From assembly GCA_029782365.1 (NCBI GenBank), contig JAKOUW010000160.1, positions 248,001-312,000 on the forward strand: a stretch of DNA of 64,000 bases, given 5' to 3'. A program made the translations under genes and the position numbers. Below are positions 1-8,645 of this stretch, piece after piece (position 1 is the stretch's first letter; every line of letters starts with the position of its first letter). The notes beneath the pieces are model-generated. The model saw only the letters and a program-made list of their open reading frames with translations, was not told the DNA's origin and did no database searches. This stretch comes from Chloroflexota bacterium. Lineage in GTDB: Bacteria > Chloroflexota > Anaerolineae > Anaerolineales > UBA4823.

Positions 1-1
1 G

Positions 2-680
2 CAAGGGGAAATGGGGCTTGGCAAATCTGTCATCGGCGCAGCCGTGATCGAGCTGCTGAACGCCTACCCGGCCCTGGTAATCTGCCCTCCTCACCTGGTG
101 CCTAAATGGATCCGGGAAATCGAGGAAACCATCCCTGGCGCGCATGCTCGTGAGCTGCGGCGAATTGGGAGAAACACGGATGAAGCCGCGGATAGCAACG
201 ATGTTAAAGACTTTCTGGATCAATATCAAGCGGCTTGCATAAAATCCAGTAACGATAGAATGCCCAAATGGGTGGCGGTGGTGGCGCACACCTCGGCCAA
301 ATTCGGAGCGGGCTGGCAGCCGGCCGTCATCCGGCGCAAGGCCAGGCATCCCTTGACCGGAAAGCTGGTTGACGCCTGGGCCTGCCCGAGCTGCGGGTGG
401 ATCGCCACGGCTGAAACGGACGGCATCCTCGTACCGGTGACTGATCCAGCTGAGCTGGCCGAGAAACGCCAGTTCTGCCAGGGGCAGGTTCCCGGATGGC
501 AGCTGGACAGTGATGGTAAGATCAAGAACGATGCCGATGGCAATCCGGTCTGGGGTAAAAGAACCTGTAGAACGCCCTTGTTTGAGTTCAACGGCGCCCG
601 CCGGCACAGCATCGCCGAGTACATCGCTAAGCATGCCTCCGGCGCCTTCAAGCTGCTGATCGGAGACGAAGTGCACCAGT
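2..680 (+). CDS. SNF2-type DNA helicase, first exon (5' partial)
   Basis: N-terminal lobe of a superfamily 2 helicase/translocase. Reading begins off the left edge: the frame is open from base 2 and gives QGEMGLGKS, the Walker A (motif I) signature, so the ATG at 11 is internal. Motif Ia-like ALVICPPHLVPKW follows. A Cys-rich insert (CPSCGW, then Cys residues near 480 and 570) may bind zinc. The segment ends in the DEVH box (motif II, LIGDEVHQ) at about 661-679. Reading straight on meets a stop (TGA at 689-691) inside the group II intron. Joining base 680 to base 3209 restores one frame, with TTC at the junction. The helicase lies in what looks like an integrative element, but its exact job (transfer, maintenance or defence) cannot be told from the sequence. 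Confidence 0.85.
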
Positions 681-1328
681 GTGCGCCGTGAAAGCGGCAC
701 AACTTGAAGCGAGTTGAAATACTCGCTACCGGTTTCCCTAAGACCGGTAAAGACATGGTAGCAGGCGTTTGGTCTGAGCAGACCAGAGGTCTGAAGCCTA
801 CCGGGAAAGTACCTGTGAGGGTGAACTACGCGCCCAAAAGGCAGGGCTATCTTCAAAACCTTCCTATGATCAGGGAGTACAAATGCATGTAAGCGTCGTG
901 AGCTTCGACACCCCAACAAGCGTAGTTGGGGGTGATGGGACCAGCGGGAGGGCTATTGGTTGCCGACCCGTCAGCGCCTTGAGCGCTGGCCGAATGCTAC
1001 AAGGGTATAAGCATTCGGATGACCCCGGCGTAAAGTGCAGATCTAAGGGAAGGGTGTAAAGACAAGTTGTGTTGAACACGGGAACCTTACCAGTCTCACC
1101 CAGCAATGGGTTGGACAGCTGTCGTTGATGTGGACTGGAAGGGGCGGAGCTGCCGTAGTAGTCGTCCGGAGAAATGACAGGGACAAAAGCCCTGTACTTC
1201 GACCGGATCATGGAAGACGGGAAAGCCGTCTGCAGGGCGAAGGGCAGCAGTCACAGGTAACACGTACTTTTAGTAGGCCTCCAAATCCGAAAGGAAAGGA
1301 GGTGGTCGCCATATACACGACACCAGAG

Positions 1329-3080
1329 ATGCAGGCAGAAGCACCGCAAGATCGTATGCAAAGCCTGAACCGATGGATCAAGCGAACACAGGAAGTGTTA
1401 GCACATCGGAGCCTTCAGGGACGCAAGTTCCACCGTCTCTATAACCTAATGCGCACAAAACGTCTGATTGAAGTTTCGTTAGACAAAGTGCTGCGAAATA
1501 ATGGGGCCAGGACGGCCGGTGTCGATGGGGTGTCAAAGGCAGACCTGAAAACGGAGGAAACCCGAAAGCAACTGACGGAAGAAATTTATCGTGAAGTGAA
1601 ACGGATGACCTACCAACCAAAACCAGTCAGAAGGGTATATATCCCAAAAGCCAATGGCGATAAGAGACCACTGGGAATACCGACCATCAAGGATCGGGTT
1701 GTCCAGGAAATGCTGCGAGCCATTCTTGAACCGATCTATGAAGCCAAATTCTATAACCACAGTTATGGGTTTCGACCATTCCGGTCAACACACCATGCTG
1801 CAATGCGGCTGAAAGATCTTATCGGGAAACGTGGTTACAACATAGCCATTGAAGGAGATATACGGAAGTGTTTCGACCGAATTCATCACCAAAAGTTACT
1901 CAGGATTCTACGACGGATGATACAGGATGAACGCATCCTACGTCTGGTCAAGGAGTTATTGAAAGCTGGGGTGATGGAAGATGGAGCGTGGCATATGACG
2001 GATGAAGGCACACCACAGGGCGGGATTGTCTCGCCCTTGTTAGCCAACATTTACTTGAATGAGCTGGATCAATTCATAGCGGAGAAGTGGGCAAACCTGA
2101 GTGAAGTGGAAAGGAATAGGCGAAAACGCCATCGAGAAGCACTGCCTTGTTTTATTGTGCGGTACGCCGATGATTTTGTTGTCATGATCACAGGCACACA
2201 AGAACAGGCGGAAAAGCTCAAAATGGAAATAACCGACTTTCTCAACACGGAACTCCACCTGGAATTGTCAGAGGAAAAGACACTGGTAACAGTAGTGGAA
2301 AAGGGGTTTGACTTCCTCGGTTTCACTATTCGCAAATATCAGCGAGCGACTCTGATAACACCATCCAGGAAAGCGATGGATAAATTTCGTCAAAAGGTGA
2401 GACAAAAAGTTTGGGACGGTTTCAGTAATGACGACGCAACGGGTATCGAATACCTCAACCGGTTTCTGATCGGTTGGGGGATGTACTACCGCCGGGTAAG
2501 TAGTACCAGGGATTTTAGGGATGGGGACTCTTTCGTATGGTGGCGAGTTTTCCGAACCACTCATCGCTTGAGGAACCCAAAACTACATCCTGGGCAGCAT
2601 TATAAAGCACATTACATACCCTACAGGTACGATATCCGGACAAAGAACAGGTGGCGAAAAGGTCGAAACTATGGCGCATGGGCAGATGAAGCCCACGCCA
2701 AAGCCTATATCGTAGTACGACTGGCTTTCATACCGATTCGTTATGCTCGTTTTTACAGCCAACTCAACCCGTTCGTTCGAGAGGACAGAGAACTTCTGGA
2801 GAAAAGGGAAACCTTGGAACAACCTCCAGATGAACTCGTCGAACCCAAATACAACCCTGAATATGGGGTGGAATGGGGAACTCTACGCCGGGCGGCGTTC
2901 AAAATAGCTGGTCAGCGTTGTCAATGTTGTGGTAAGACCTTGAAACTTGAACAAACTCATGTTCATCACCAGGCAAGACGCAAAGGGTACAAACACCGTA
3001 GAAGGGCAAATCTGCTAGAAAACCTCATCGCGCTGTGTCCAACCTGTCATGCAAAGGTTGAAAGACAAACAGCAATCTGA
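1329..3080 (+). CDS. ltrA: Group II intron reverse transcriptase/maturase with HNH endonuclease domain
   Basis: Intron-encoded protein that helps the intron fold and splice, and reverse-transcribes it into new DNA sites. Reverse transcriptase blocks include RPLGIPTIKDRVVQ, GDIRKCFDRIHH, TPQGGIVSPLLANIYL and the catalytic YADD at about residue 279. The maturase domain (FLGFTIRKY) comes next. The C-terminus has an HNH nuclease with two Cys pairs (CQCC and CPTC) and HVHHQ, from about residue 525. The frame is open back to an ATG at 1125, but those codons overlap ribozyme sequence. The only strong ribosome-binding site is GGAGG at 1298-1302. It is 8 bases from an in-frame ATA (1311) and 26 bases from the first suitable ATG (1329), so the true start is uncertain. 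The protein looks intact, so the intron may be mobile. Confidence 0.93.
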   Translation: MQAEAPQDRMQSLNRWIKRTQEVLAHRSLQGRKFHRLYNLMRTKRLIEVSLDKVLRNNGARTAGVDGVSKADLKTEETRKQLTEEIYREVKRMTYQPKPVRRVYIPKANGDKRPLGIPTIKDRVVQEMLRAILEPIYEAKFYNHSYGFRPFRSTHHAAMRLKDLIGKRGYNIAIEGDIRKCFDRIHHQKLLRILRRMIQDERILRLVKELLKAGVMEDGAWHMTDEGTPQGGIVSPLLANIYLNELDQFIAEKWANLSEVERNRRKRHREALPCFIVRYADDFVVMITGTQEQAEKLKMEITDFLNTELHLELSEEKTLVTVVEKGFDFLGFTIRKYQRATLITPSRKAMDKFRQKVRQKVWDGFSNDDATGIEYLNRFLIGWGMYYRRVSSTRDFRDGDSFVWWRVFRTTHRLRNPKLHPGQHYKAHYIPYRYDIRTKNRWRKGRNYGAWADEAHAKAYIVVRLAFIPIRYARFYSQLNPFVREDRELLEKRETLEQPPDELVEPKYNPEYGVEWGTLRRAAFKIAGQRCQCCGKTLKLEQTHVHHQARRKGYKHRRRANLLENLIALCPTCHAKVERQTAI

Positions 3081-3111
3081 GGGCCTACTACAAGTGTGAT
3101 TCTGTGATGGA

Positions 3112-3145
3112 GAGCCGGATGCGTCGAAAGGCGCATGTCCGGTTC
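3112..3145 (+). ncRNA. Group II intron domain V
   Basis: This 34-base hairpin is the catalytic core of the intron. It begins GAGCCGGATGCG, has a GAAA tetraloop, and closes with CGCAT and TCCGGTTC. It includes the AGC catalytic triad near the 5' side and a two-base bulge on the 3' strand. It starts 31 bases after the maturase stop codon, the expected position. Domain VI and the 3' splice site follow within about 60 bases. Confidence 0.9.
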
Positions 3146-3208
3146 GGAGAGGGGGGTGGGGAAACGTGCTCATTGAAAAGTGAGTAACGCGCCCTGCCCC
3201 TACTCTAC

Positions 3209-4629
3209 TCAAGTCCAAGTCCTCTGACAGGGGCGTAGCCTTTCACCAGCTCGTCACTGCTGCCAGATGGACGCTGACCCTGACGGGCACGTTCTTTGGT
3301 GGAAAAAGCTCGTCAATATTCTGGCTGCTGCACCGCTTGAACCATGGCGTGCGGCGCGACTTTGCCTTCCATGACGAGAAGCGCTGGGCCAGGCTGTATG
3401 GGGTTCTCGAAACCACCCGCCGTAGGCGAAGGAACGAAGATGCAGAAGAAGACGGCGTGTTCACCGGCAACAGGCGATACCGCAACCAGGCGAAGGAGCA
3501 ACCCGGCATCAGCCCAGCCATCGTCGGCCGGCTGCTGGATACCACTATCTTTCTCAGCCTGAAAGACCTGAACCTGGCTCTTCCAAGCTACAAGGAAGAG
3601 GTTGTCACCCTGGATATGTTGGACGATCAGGAACAACAGTACCAGAGCATGGACGGCAGCCTCAAACAGCTGGCGATCCAATCCAGCCGGTATCTATCCA
3701 CTTGGCTGCAGTGGAGCCTGGCGCGACCGAACTCGGCCTTCCGGGATGAGGTCGTAATGGTGGATGAAGTTGAAGGTGAAGATGGCAACTCAGCAAGGAA
3801 AGTTCCACTCATGGAGCTACCAGCCATCAATCCCAATGGACACAAATGGCTGCCGAAAGAGGATTGGCTGGCCAGCTTCTGCAAGGCTGAAAAACAGCAG
3901 GAGCGCAAGGTGCTGGTTTATGTGAGACAGACAGGCACCCGAGACATACAAGACCGCGTCCAACTTCCGCTGCAATCGGTGGGGCTGCGGGTGGCAATCC
4001 TGGGTGGGAACGTCGACCCGCGCAAACGGGAAGATTGGATTCTCAAACGGGTCAATTCCATAGACGCCTTGATATGCAATCCGCTCCTGGTCGAAACGGG
4101 GATGGATCTGGTCAGCTTCGCTACGATCGTCTACTTTGAGATCAATTACAGCCTGTACTCGTTATGGCAGAGTTTGCGAAGAGTTTGGCGTCTAGGCCAG
4201 ACCAAACCCGTCAAGGCAGTTTTCTCTATCTACTCATCGACGATGGAGGCGAAAGCTCTCTCGTTAATAGGGAGAAAGATGAAGGCGGCTCAACTCTTAT
4301 TTGGAGATGAGGTGAGTGGCGCAATAGTGCCCGAGGAGGACGGAGATTTCTTGATGCAGTTAGCCAGGGACGTGCTCAATGGCACAAAGTTGGCTGACCT
4401 GCAAACGCTTTTCGCAGATGAAATGCAGGTTTCCAACTCTCTTTTGGGTTGCCCAACCGAAACCAGCCCGCTCATGGTGCCGGTGCTACCTACATCGCAG
4501 ACCTGGGATGAATGGTTGCGACAGCACTCGATTGGGGGGTTGAAACCCTATTCCGGAAGAAACAACAAACAGCGAAATATGGACCAGCCAGGGCAGTTAT
4601 CCATTTGGGGTAACTCGCAAGATGGGTAA
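3209..4629 (+). CDS. SNF2-type DNA helicase, second exon
   Basis: C-terminal part of the interrupted helicase, about 472 residues. It starts right after motif II with FKSKSSDRGVAFHQLV and motif III-like LTLTGTFFGGKSSS. The second RecA-like lobe includes KVLVYVRQTGTRD, ALICNPLLVETGMDL and the arginine-finger motif VI, QSLRRVWRLGQ. That order is typical of SNF2/Swi2 helicases. The last 80 residues are not recognised. Together with the first exon, at least 699 residues are visible. The frame is open from the predicted 3' splice site to the TAA at 4627, and a strong terminator follows 23 bases later, so this is the last gene of its transcript. Confidence 0.85.
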
Positions 4630-4651
4630 CCTGGATCACCCAGTTACTTCT

Positions 4652-4697
4652 AAAACTCCGGTTTCAACAATGTGTTCGTTGAAACCGGAGTTTTTTT
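4652..4697 (+). terminator. Rho-independent terminator after the helicase
   Basis: A perfect stem of about 17 base pairs has arms at 4652-4668 and 4678-4694 and a 9-base loop. The descending arm runs into an unbroken run of seven T. The stem includes CTCCGGTTTCAAC and its complement. It starts 23 bases after the helicase stop codon. Confidence 0.93.
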
Positions 4698-4752
4698 AGA
4701 GGTTAAGACGCATAAGAGACATTTGCAACTGGTTTGATTATGAGGTGTACTG

Positions 4753-4965
4753 ATGGCACAAAAAAATTTAAATCAAAATCCATCTCAAAACCTTGACCTA
4801 CAAGGAACCGGGGTGTCTGGAGATGATATAACCCATCCCCAGGAGCAGCTGATCTTACCGGACAGGCTTCCGAAGAGTCTGGTCGAGTGGCTGGCGCGGA
4901 TTAATCAGCGTTACCTGGCCCTCAACCAGGAAAAGACGAACGATTCCAAGACAACTTCTCTTTGA
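4753..4965 (+). CDS. Small hypothetical protein, 70 aa (copy A)
   Basis: Short polar protein of unknown function. It has an Asn/Gln-rich N-terminus and a C-terminal segment (PKSLVEWLARINQRYLAL) that could form one amphipathic helix. A GAGGTG ribosome-binding site lies 6 bases before the ATG. It is probably real because a diverged copy lies at 13750-13929, where mainly the C-terminal LPKSL-EWLARINQRYLAL segment is conserved at the protein level. A protein-binding or DNA-binding accessory factor of the mobile element is possible, but nothing in the sequence shows a function. Confidence 0.6.
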   Translation: MAQKNLNQNPSQNLDLQGTGVSGDDITHPQEQLILPDRLPKSLVEWLARINQRYLALNQEKTNDSKTTSL

Positions 4966-5096
4966 TAGTTATGTGGAATGGGGATAGTTATAATTCTTGC
5001 AATTTATTAATCACCATACCATTCCTTCATTACCAAACGCTGCAATAAACAAAGTCGGTGTCTGTAAAATTAAATCCGGAAAATAATGAAAGATTG

Positions 5097-6035
5097 TCAT
5101 TTGTTCAATGCAGGTATGACTTCATTAATCAACAATTCGAGCGTGGTCAAGCTGGGGAATCCGCCACAGTCAACCATAAAAGAGTTAACCCCCATGTCGA
5201 TGAAGGGTATCATCTGCTCGATGATTTGTCTGGGCGTGCCGACAAAATCAAATTCTCCCTCCGGATCTCTGCCATATCGATCCCCGGCAATGTGGTCGGC
5301 TTCTTCTTGGGTAGGCATGCAAATGCACCCACCTCCCCATGAACGGCGCACTGTAGATGGGTCGCGGCCTACATCGACGCAGGCACGTTCAAATTCCTCG
5401 ACCAGCCGGTGGTATATGCCAATCCCTGTCGAGGAAACATTCCACTCGTCCGCGTATTTCGCAGTGAGGCGAAGCATCTTCGGCTTAAATGCGCCGATCA
5501 TCACCGGTGGCAGGGGTTGTGGTTTTGGCTCGCAAATCGCTCCATTTACCCGGTAATGAACGCCCGAAAATGTGACTTGCTCCTGGGTCCACATAGCCTT
5601 GATGATTTGAAGCGCCTCTTCCAACTGTTCCACCCGCACGCGAGCTGGTGCAAAATCGTATCCATAAGCCTCGTGTTCGGACTCATCTCCGCCGGCCCCT
5701 ATGCCCAACAGGAACCGCCCGCCGCTCAGGAACTGCAAGGTTGCGCCCATCTTGGCAACCAGCGCGGGATTGCGGAAGGACTGGCAGATCACCGATTGAC
5801 CGCAGTTGAGCTGGGGATGGAGCGCCGCCAGATAAGCCAGAGTGGTGAAGCTTTCGATATCGTCAAGCCCATAGCTGCGAATCTCCATATTCATCAGATG
5901 GTCGATGACCCACACCGAGTCAAATCGCCCGCTGACCAGTTCTAGCGCTCGATTCAGATCTTCGAGGAAGGTCATCCGCATGGCATGGTCCCGTGGAACC
6001 TGGGGTAAGATAAAGCCGAATTGAACTTGCGACAT
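5097..6035 (-). CDS. LLM-class (luciferase-like) flavin-dependent oxidoreductase
   Basis: Predicted TIM-barrel monooxygenase or dehydrogenase of the bacterial luciferase family, using FMN or F420 (312 aa). Family features include the N-terminal FGFILPQ strand, DSVWVIDHL, the SVICQSFRNPALVAKMGATLQFLSGGRFLLGIGAG segment typical of LLM proteins, and WNVSS. The start at 6035 is chosen because GGAAGAG lies just upstream; an ATG 27 codons earlier lacks such a site. It is the last gene of a ten-gene minus-strand block that also encodes a cytochrome c and SnoaL-like proteins, so a role in oxidising a small organic substrate is a reasonable inference. F420 versus FMN use cannot be decided. It ends convergent with the 70-aa gene, with no clear terminator between. 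Confidence 0.88.
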   Translation of the reverse strand: MSQVQFGFILPQVPRDHAMRMTFLEDLNRALELVSGRFDSVWVIDHLMNMEIRSYGLDDIESFTTLAYLAALHPQLNCGQSVICQSFRNPALVAKMGATLQFLSGGRFLLGIGAGGDESEHEAYGYDFAPARVRVEQLEEALQIIKAMWTQEQVTFSGVHYRVNGAICEPKPQPLPPVMIGAFKPKMLRLTAKYADEWNVSSTGIGIYHRLVEEFERACVDVGRDPSTVRRSWGGGCICMPTQEEADHIAGDRYGRDPEGEFDFVGTPRQIIEQMIPFIDMGVNSFMVDCGGFPSLTTLELLINEVIPALNK

Positions 6036-6063
6036 TTCTCTTCCTACGCTCGTTACGCCCGAG

Positions 6064-6444
6064 TCACTTTGGCGAAAGCATTGATGAAGAGTATGAAAGA
6101 TTCTTCCATGTGCCATTCACCTTCATCCAGATAGAGACAAAAGAGGCTTGATAATCGAATGATTTTCCGTTGTTGGTTCCTGCCGCCTTCCAAAGGCCGG
6201 TAACTTCTGCCAATTCGCCATTTATTTTCACAACCAGTTCATCCACTTCTGCACGATTCCAATGCCGATTTCCTGTTCTGTATGAATTTAGCAGATCTTT
6301 CTTGGTTTCGATTTTCCCTTCGGGTTGACCATTGGTAAAATCTTCATGAAGAAGGGCATCGATCGAGCCGATATCTAAAGTTAGATGAGCTTTTGCCAGC
6401 TCTTGCTCTGCTCTGATGATCGATTCAACATCATTTGGTTTCAT
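6064..6444 (-). CDS. NTF2/SnoaL-like (DUF4440-type) small protein
   Basis: A 126-residue cytosolic protein with the alpha+beta cone fold expected of the nuclear transport factor 2 superfamily. Matching features are the N-terminal helix IIRAEQELAKAHLTLDIGSIDALLHEDF and the later strands VTGLWKAAG and YQASFVSIWMKVNGTWK. These proteins bind small hydrophobic ligands or act as hydrolases or isomerases. No catalytic residue can be assigned. It sits 28 bases upstream of the flavin oxidoreductase in the same operon, and a second SnoaL-like gene lies at 9327. Confidence 0.75.
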   Translation of the reverse strand: MKPNDVESIIRAEQELAKAHLTLDIGSIDALLHEDFTNGQPEGKIETKKDLLNSYRTGNRHWNRAEVDELVVKINGELAEVTGLWKAAGTNNGKSFDYQASFVSIWMKVNGTWKNLSYSSSMLSPK

Positions 6445-6477
6445 GCGTTATCTGATCTGGACACCGAATTATATCAA

Positions 6478-7479
6478 TCACTTGACCGGACTTTCCACCA
6501 ACGGCAGGCCGTGTAAATAGGCGTACATCGCTTTCAGGTCATCATCCGTGGTGGAGGCCCGCACCCCTGGCCAGTTCATTCGCGGTTCCGAGAAACCGCT
6601 TTTTAATGTGAGGATCGGCACTTTCGCGCCCCCAGGCATGGTTCCCGAATTGAAGAAGGTCATAAACTGCTCTTCCGTCCACTGAGGGATGATGAGGGTC
6701 AGGTTCGGGCCGCCGGGTGGGCCGATCTGGCTGTCTATCTTGCCCTGCAACTGGCTCCCATGACAATCCCGGCAGCCGATGACGTCTACGAGGTACTTGC
6801 CGTATTCCGGCGTACCCGCCGGGGGCGCGGTCACCCTGCCGACCGGCGGTTGTGCGGTGCGGAAATCGCTCAGATTGTTGAAGATTGCGCCTATCACGCT
6901 CAATGAGCTTTGGGGAGTAGGCCCGCCGGTAGCAGGCTGCGAACGCAGATAGGCTACCAGCGCCTGCACGTCCTCGTCGCTCAGGTTCTTGAAATTGCCG
7001 GCCGGCATGATCAGCAGCGAGCGGCCATTCTTATGCACCCCTTCGCGGATGGCGCGGATGACTTCACCATCCGTCCAATCGCTGATGTCTCCCGAGGGGG
7101 TCAGGTTCGGCGAATAGAGCGCGCCCATCATCGGCGGAAAATCGAATTTCGCCCCGAAGTTGACCCCCGACAGGGGGAGCTTATTTTCAGGCGTGTGGCA
7201 GCTCGTACAGGCGTTGGCCAGCTTCTCGCCGCGGGCGATTTGGGCCGGGGTGCGGGCGACCTGGATGTTGGCGGCCGGGTTGTCGTAATGTCGGTTCAAA
7301 TTTGCGTAGCCGACCAGGGCCAGGACCAGCAGCGCCGCCGGGATCAACGTCAGCAGCCCGCTGAAGAAGACCGCGATCCATTTCAGGATGGCGAGTTTGA
7401 TTTTGAGGGCGCGGGTCGTCAAGAAGCCAAGCCCCGCAACCAGCGCAACCAGTAAGATTACCCCAGGGAAGTCGAACAT
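6478..7479 (-). CDS. Membrane-anchored diheme cytochrome c
   Basis: Electron-transfer protein of 333 residues with two c-type heme sites, CTSCH at residues 91-95 and CRDCH at 236-240. Met in LIMPAG (about 159) and in GTMPGG are candidate axial ligands. The N-terminus has two hydrophobic stretches (about 5-20 and 33-58) that anchor the protein, with both heme domains outside the membrane. The two domains each resemble a class I cytochrome c, as in alcohol or aldehyde dehydrogenase cytochrome subunits. No dehydrogenase partner of that type is adjacent; the nearest enzyme is the flavin oxidoreductase. Maturation requires a cytochrome c assembly system not present in the window. Confidence 0.9.
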   Translation of the reverse strand: MFDFPGVILLVALVAGLGFLTTRALKIKLAILKWIAVFFSGLLTLIPAALLVLALVGYANLNRHYDNPAANIQVARTPAQIARGEKLANACTSCHTPENKLPLSGVNFGAKFDFPPMMGALYSPNLTPSGDISDWTDGEVIRAIREGVHKNGRSLLIMPAGNFKNLSDEDVQALVAYLRSQPATGGPTPQSSLSVIGAIFNNLSDFRTAQPPVGRVTAPPAGTPEYGKYLVDVIGCRDCHGSQLQGKIDSQIGPPGGPNLTLIIPQWTEEQFMTFFNSGTMPGGAKVPILTLKSGFSEPRMNWPGVRASTTDDDLKAMYAYLHGLPLVESPVK

Positions 7480-7505
7480 GGAAATGCCTCCTATATTCAG
7501 GCAGG

Positions 7506-8009
7506 TTATGAATGAAAGAACTTACGAAAAGACAACCCCAACATCGCCACCCACACCACGAAAAAGACAGTTCCTGAGATGACTGGCACGGGTGTGCTAT
7601 ATTCCGGATGGGTGGTGGCAGATAAAAGAATCAGGGTATTGAGCACCAACCAGAGTGGGATTGCCCACATCCCGTACCAGGCCCAGCGTTCTCCACGCCG
7701 GAAGCCGGTGAGACAAATGGCCAAAGTGAGCACAGCGACGATGAAAAGGGTAGCCCCATCCGATCGGAATTTCCATTCGATCAGGTTGGCGGCAGCAGGA
7801 TCGGCCGTCCGCAGCTCGTCCCAGCTCTCGCCGGTGAGGCTGTGCATTAGATTCTTCTCCCCATTTTGCAGGTCGGAGGCGCCGCCCAGCACATCGCCGA
7901 TTCCGAAGAAGCCAATGAAGAGGATCACGACCAGGAGCACGATCCAGGCGTGGCGCTCAAAAAAGGTTACGCTTTTGGGGTTGCTTAGGCTGACCGCTTG
8001 ATTGGTCAT
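7506..8009 (-). CDS. Four-helix membrane protein, unknown function
   Basis: A 167-residue protein with about four transmembrane segments: residues 23-40, 88-105, 115-130 and 143-160. Between helices 1 and 2 is a 45-residue soluble loop. The segment RRGERWAWYGMWAIP recurs in a similar form in the 117-residue protein of this operon (RRGQKWAWWSTWILP), so the two belong to one family. The start codon overlaps the stop of the upstream gene (8006-8009), implying translational coupling. Function is unknown. Confidence 0.75.
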   Translation of the reverse strand: MTNQAVSLSNPKSVTFFERHAWIVLLVVILFIGFFGIGDVLGGASDLQNGEKNLMHSLTGESWDELRTADPAAANLIEWKFRSDGATLFIVAVLTLAICLTGFRRGERWAWYGMWAIPLWLVLNTLILLSATTHPEYSTPVPVISGTVFFVVWVAMLGLSFRKFFHS

Positions 8010-8611
8010 TTATCTCCTCCAGAATATCTGTGCTGCAGGGCTGCCTGCCCTTCAACCAGAACGATTGAAGAAGCCAAGATAATGGCAGCCAGCAAGATGA
8101 TGCCTTTTCCGGTTGCGGGCTGATTGCCCAGGAAAGGGGCATTATGCCCAGGCCCCAGGGCGAAAACAAAGCCTGCCAGAGCTGTTATCAGCGCTGCTCG
8201 CTTCGTTCGCCCGATCAGCCATCCTGCCAGTCCGCCGATCACTGCCGCCGGAAGGAGCAGATCGCGAACAAAAATAACTGCCGCCTGGGCAACGTTTACA
8301 TTGGCGATAACATTCATTCCTGATCCCGTGAATACTGGCGGGCGAAGCTGGGCAATGACAAACGCAGGTGCCAGAGTCAGGCCAATCAGAGCGACCAACG
8401 CGGGAATCGCCCACGGTCGTTTCGGCAAGCGCGGTTGCAATTCACTGTAGGCCCACCCAATGGCCAGCCCGCCTGGGACGGCAATCACCAGGCCAACAGG
8501 CAGGATGAACCAGATGGGTTTGATCCACAGGTGGTGGATCACCAGGAATACCAGCAAGCCGGCTACCCCAGCCAACATCCCTGCAATCAAAGATGCTTTT
8601 CGATCGCTCAT
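8006..8611 (-). CDS. Polytopic membrane protein, unknown function
   Basis: A 201-residue, strongly hydrophobic protein with about five or six transmembrane helices and short loops. Glycines are frequent, as in the first helix pair (ASLIAGMLAGVAGLLVFLVIH). No catalytic or transport motif is recognised. It overlaps the downstream membrane protein gene by four bases. Both belong to the run of small membrane proteins that dominates this operon. Confidence 0.72.
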   Translation of the reverse strand: MSDRKASLIAGMLAGVAGLLVFLVIHHLWIKPIWFILPVGLVIAVPGGLAIGWAYSELQPRLPKRPWAIPALVALIGLTLAPAFVIAQLRPPVFTGSGMNVIANVNVAQAAVIFVRDLLLPAAVIGGLAGWLIGRTKRAALITALAGFVFALGPGHNAPFLGNQPATGKGIILLAAIILASSIVLVEGQAALQHRYSGGDK

Positions 8612-8645
8612 GAGAGAACGGCCCTTATCACCGCAATGATTCTTG

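Larger units (their letters stand above)
681..3208 (+). mobile_element. Group II intron with internal reverse transcriptase/maturase
   Basis: A self-splicing retroelement inserted in the helicase gene. The 5' boundary reads GTGCG, matching the GUGYG consensus. The 3' boundary reads CTAC, matching the terminal AY rule. A 34-base domain V with a GAAA tetraloop lies at 3112-3145, and a domain VI-like stem follows. The maturase gene sits in the domain IV position. Bases 692-1310 have no convincing gene of their own and correspond to ribozyme domains I-III. Joining 680 to 3209 gives an uninterrupted helicase frame (DEVHQ-F-KSKSSD), which supports both boundaries to the base. The intron has the same orientation as its host gene, as splicing requires. 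Structural subclass and EBS/IBS pairings were not worked out. Confidence 0.93.

Noticed and set aside
226-756. Long open frame on the minus strand opposite the helicase and intron 5' end
   Set aside because: It crosses the intron splice site, has no recognisable domain, and is the shadow of the real helicase frame.
1125-1328. N-terminal extension of the maturase from the ATG at 1125
   Set aside because: It lies in ribozyme sequence, has no ribosome-binding site, and does not look like reverse transcriptase sequence.
3131-3165. GGAGAGGGGGGTGGGG resembles the GGAGAGGGTGGG of tRNA-Ser, a possible att copy
   Set aside because: It is part of intron domain VI and the match is short and imperfect.
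7187-7455. Open frames on both strands opposite the cytochrome c gene
   Set aside because: They have no ribosome-binding site or domain; the real gene has two CxxCH motifs.
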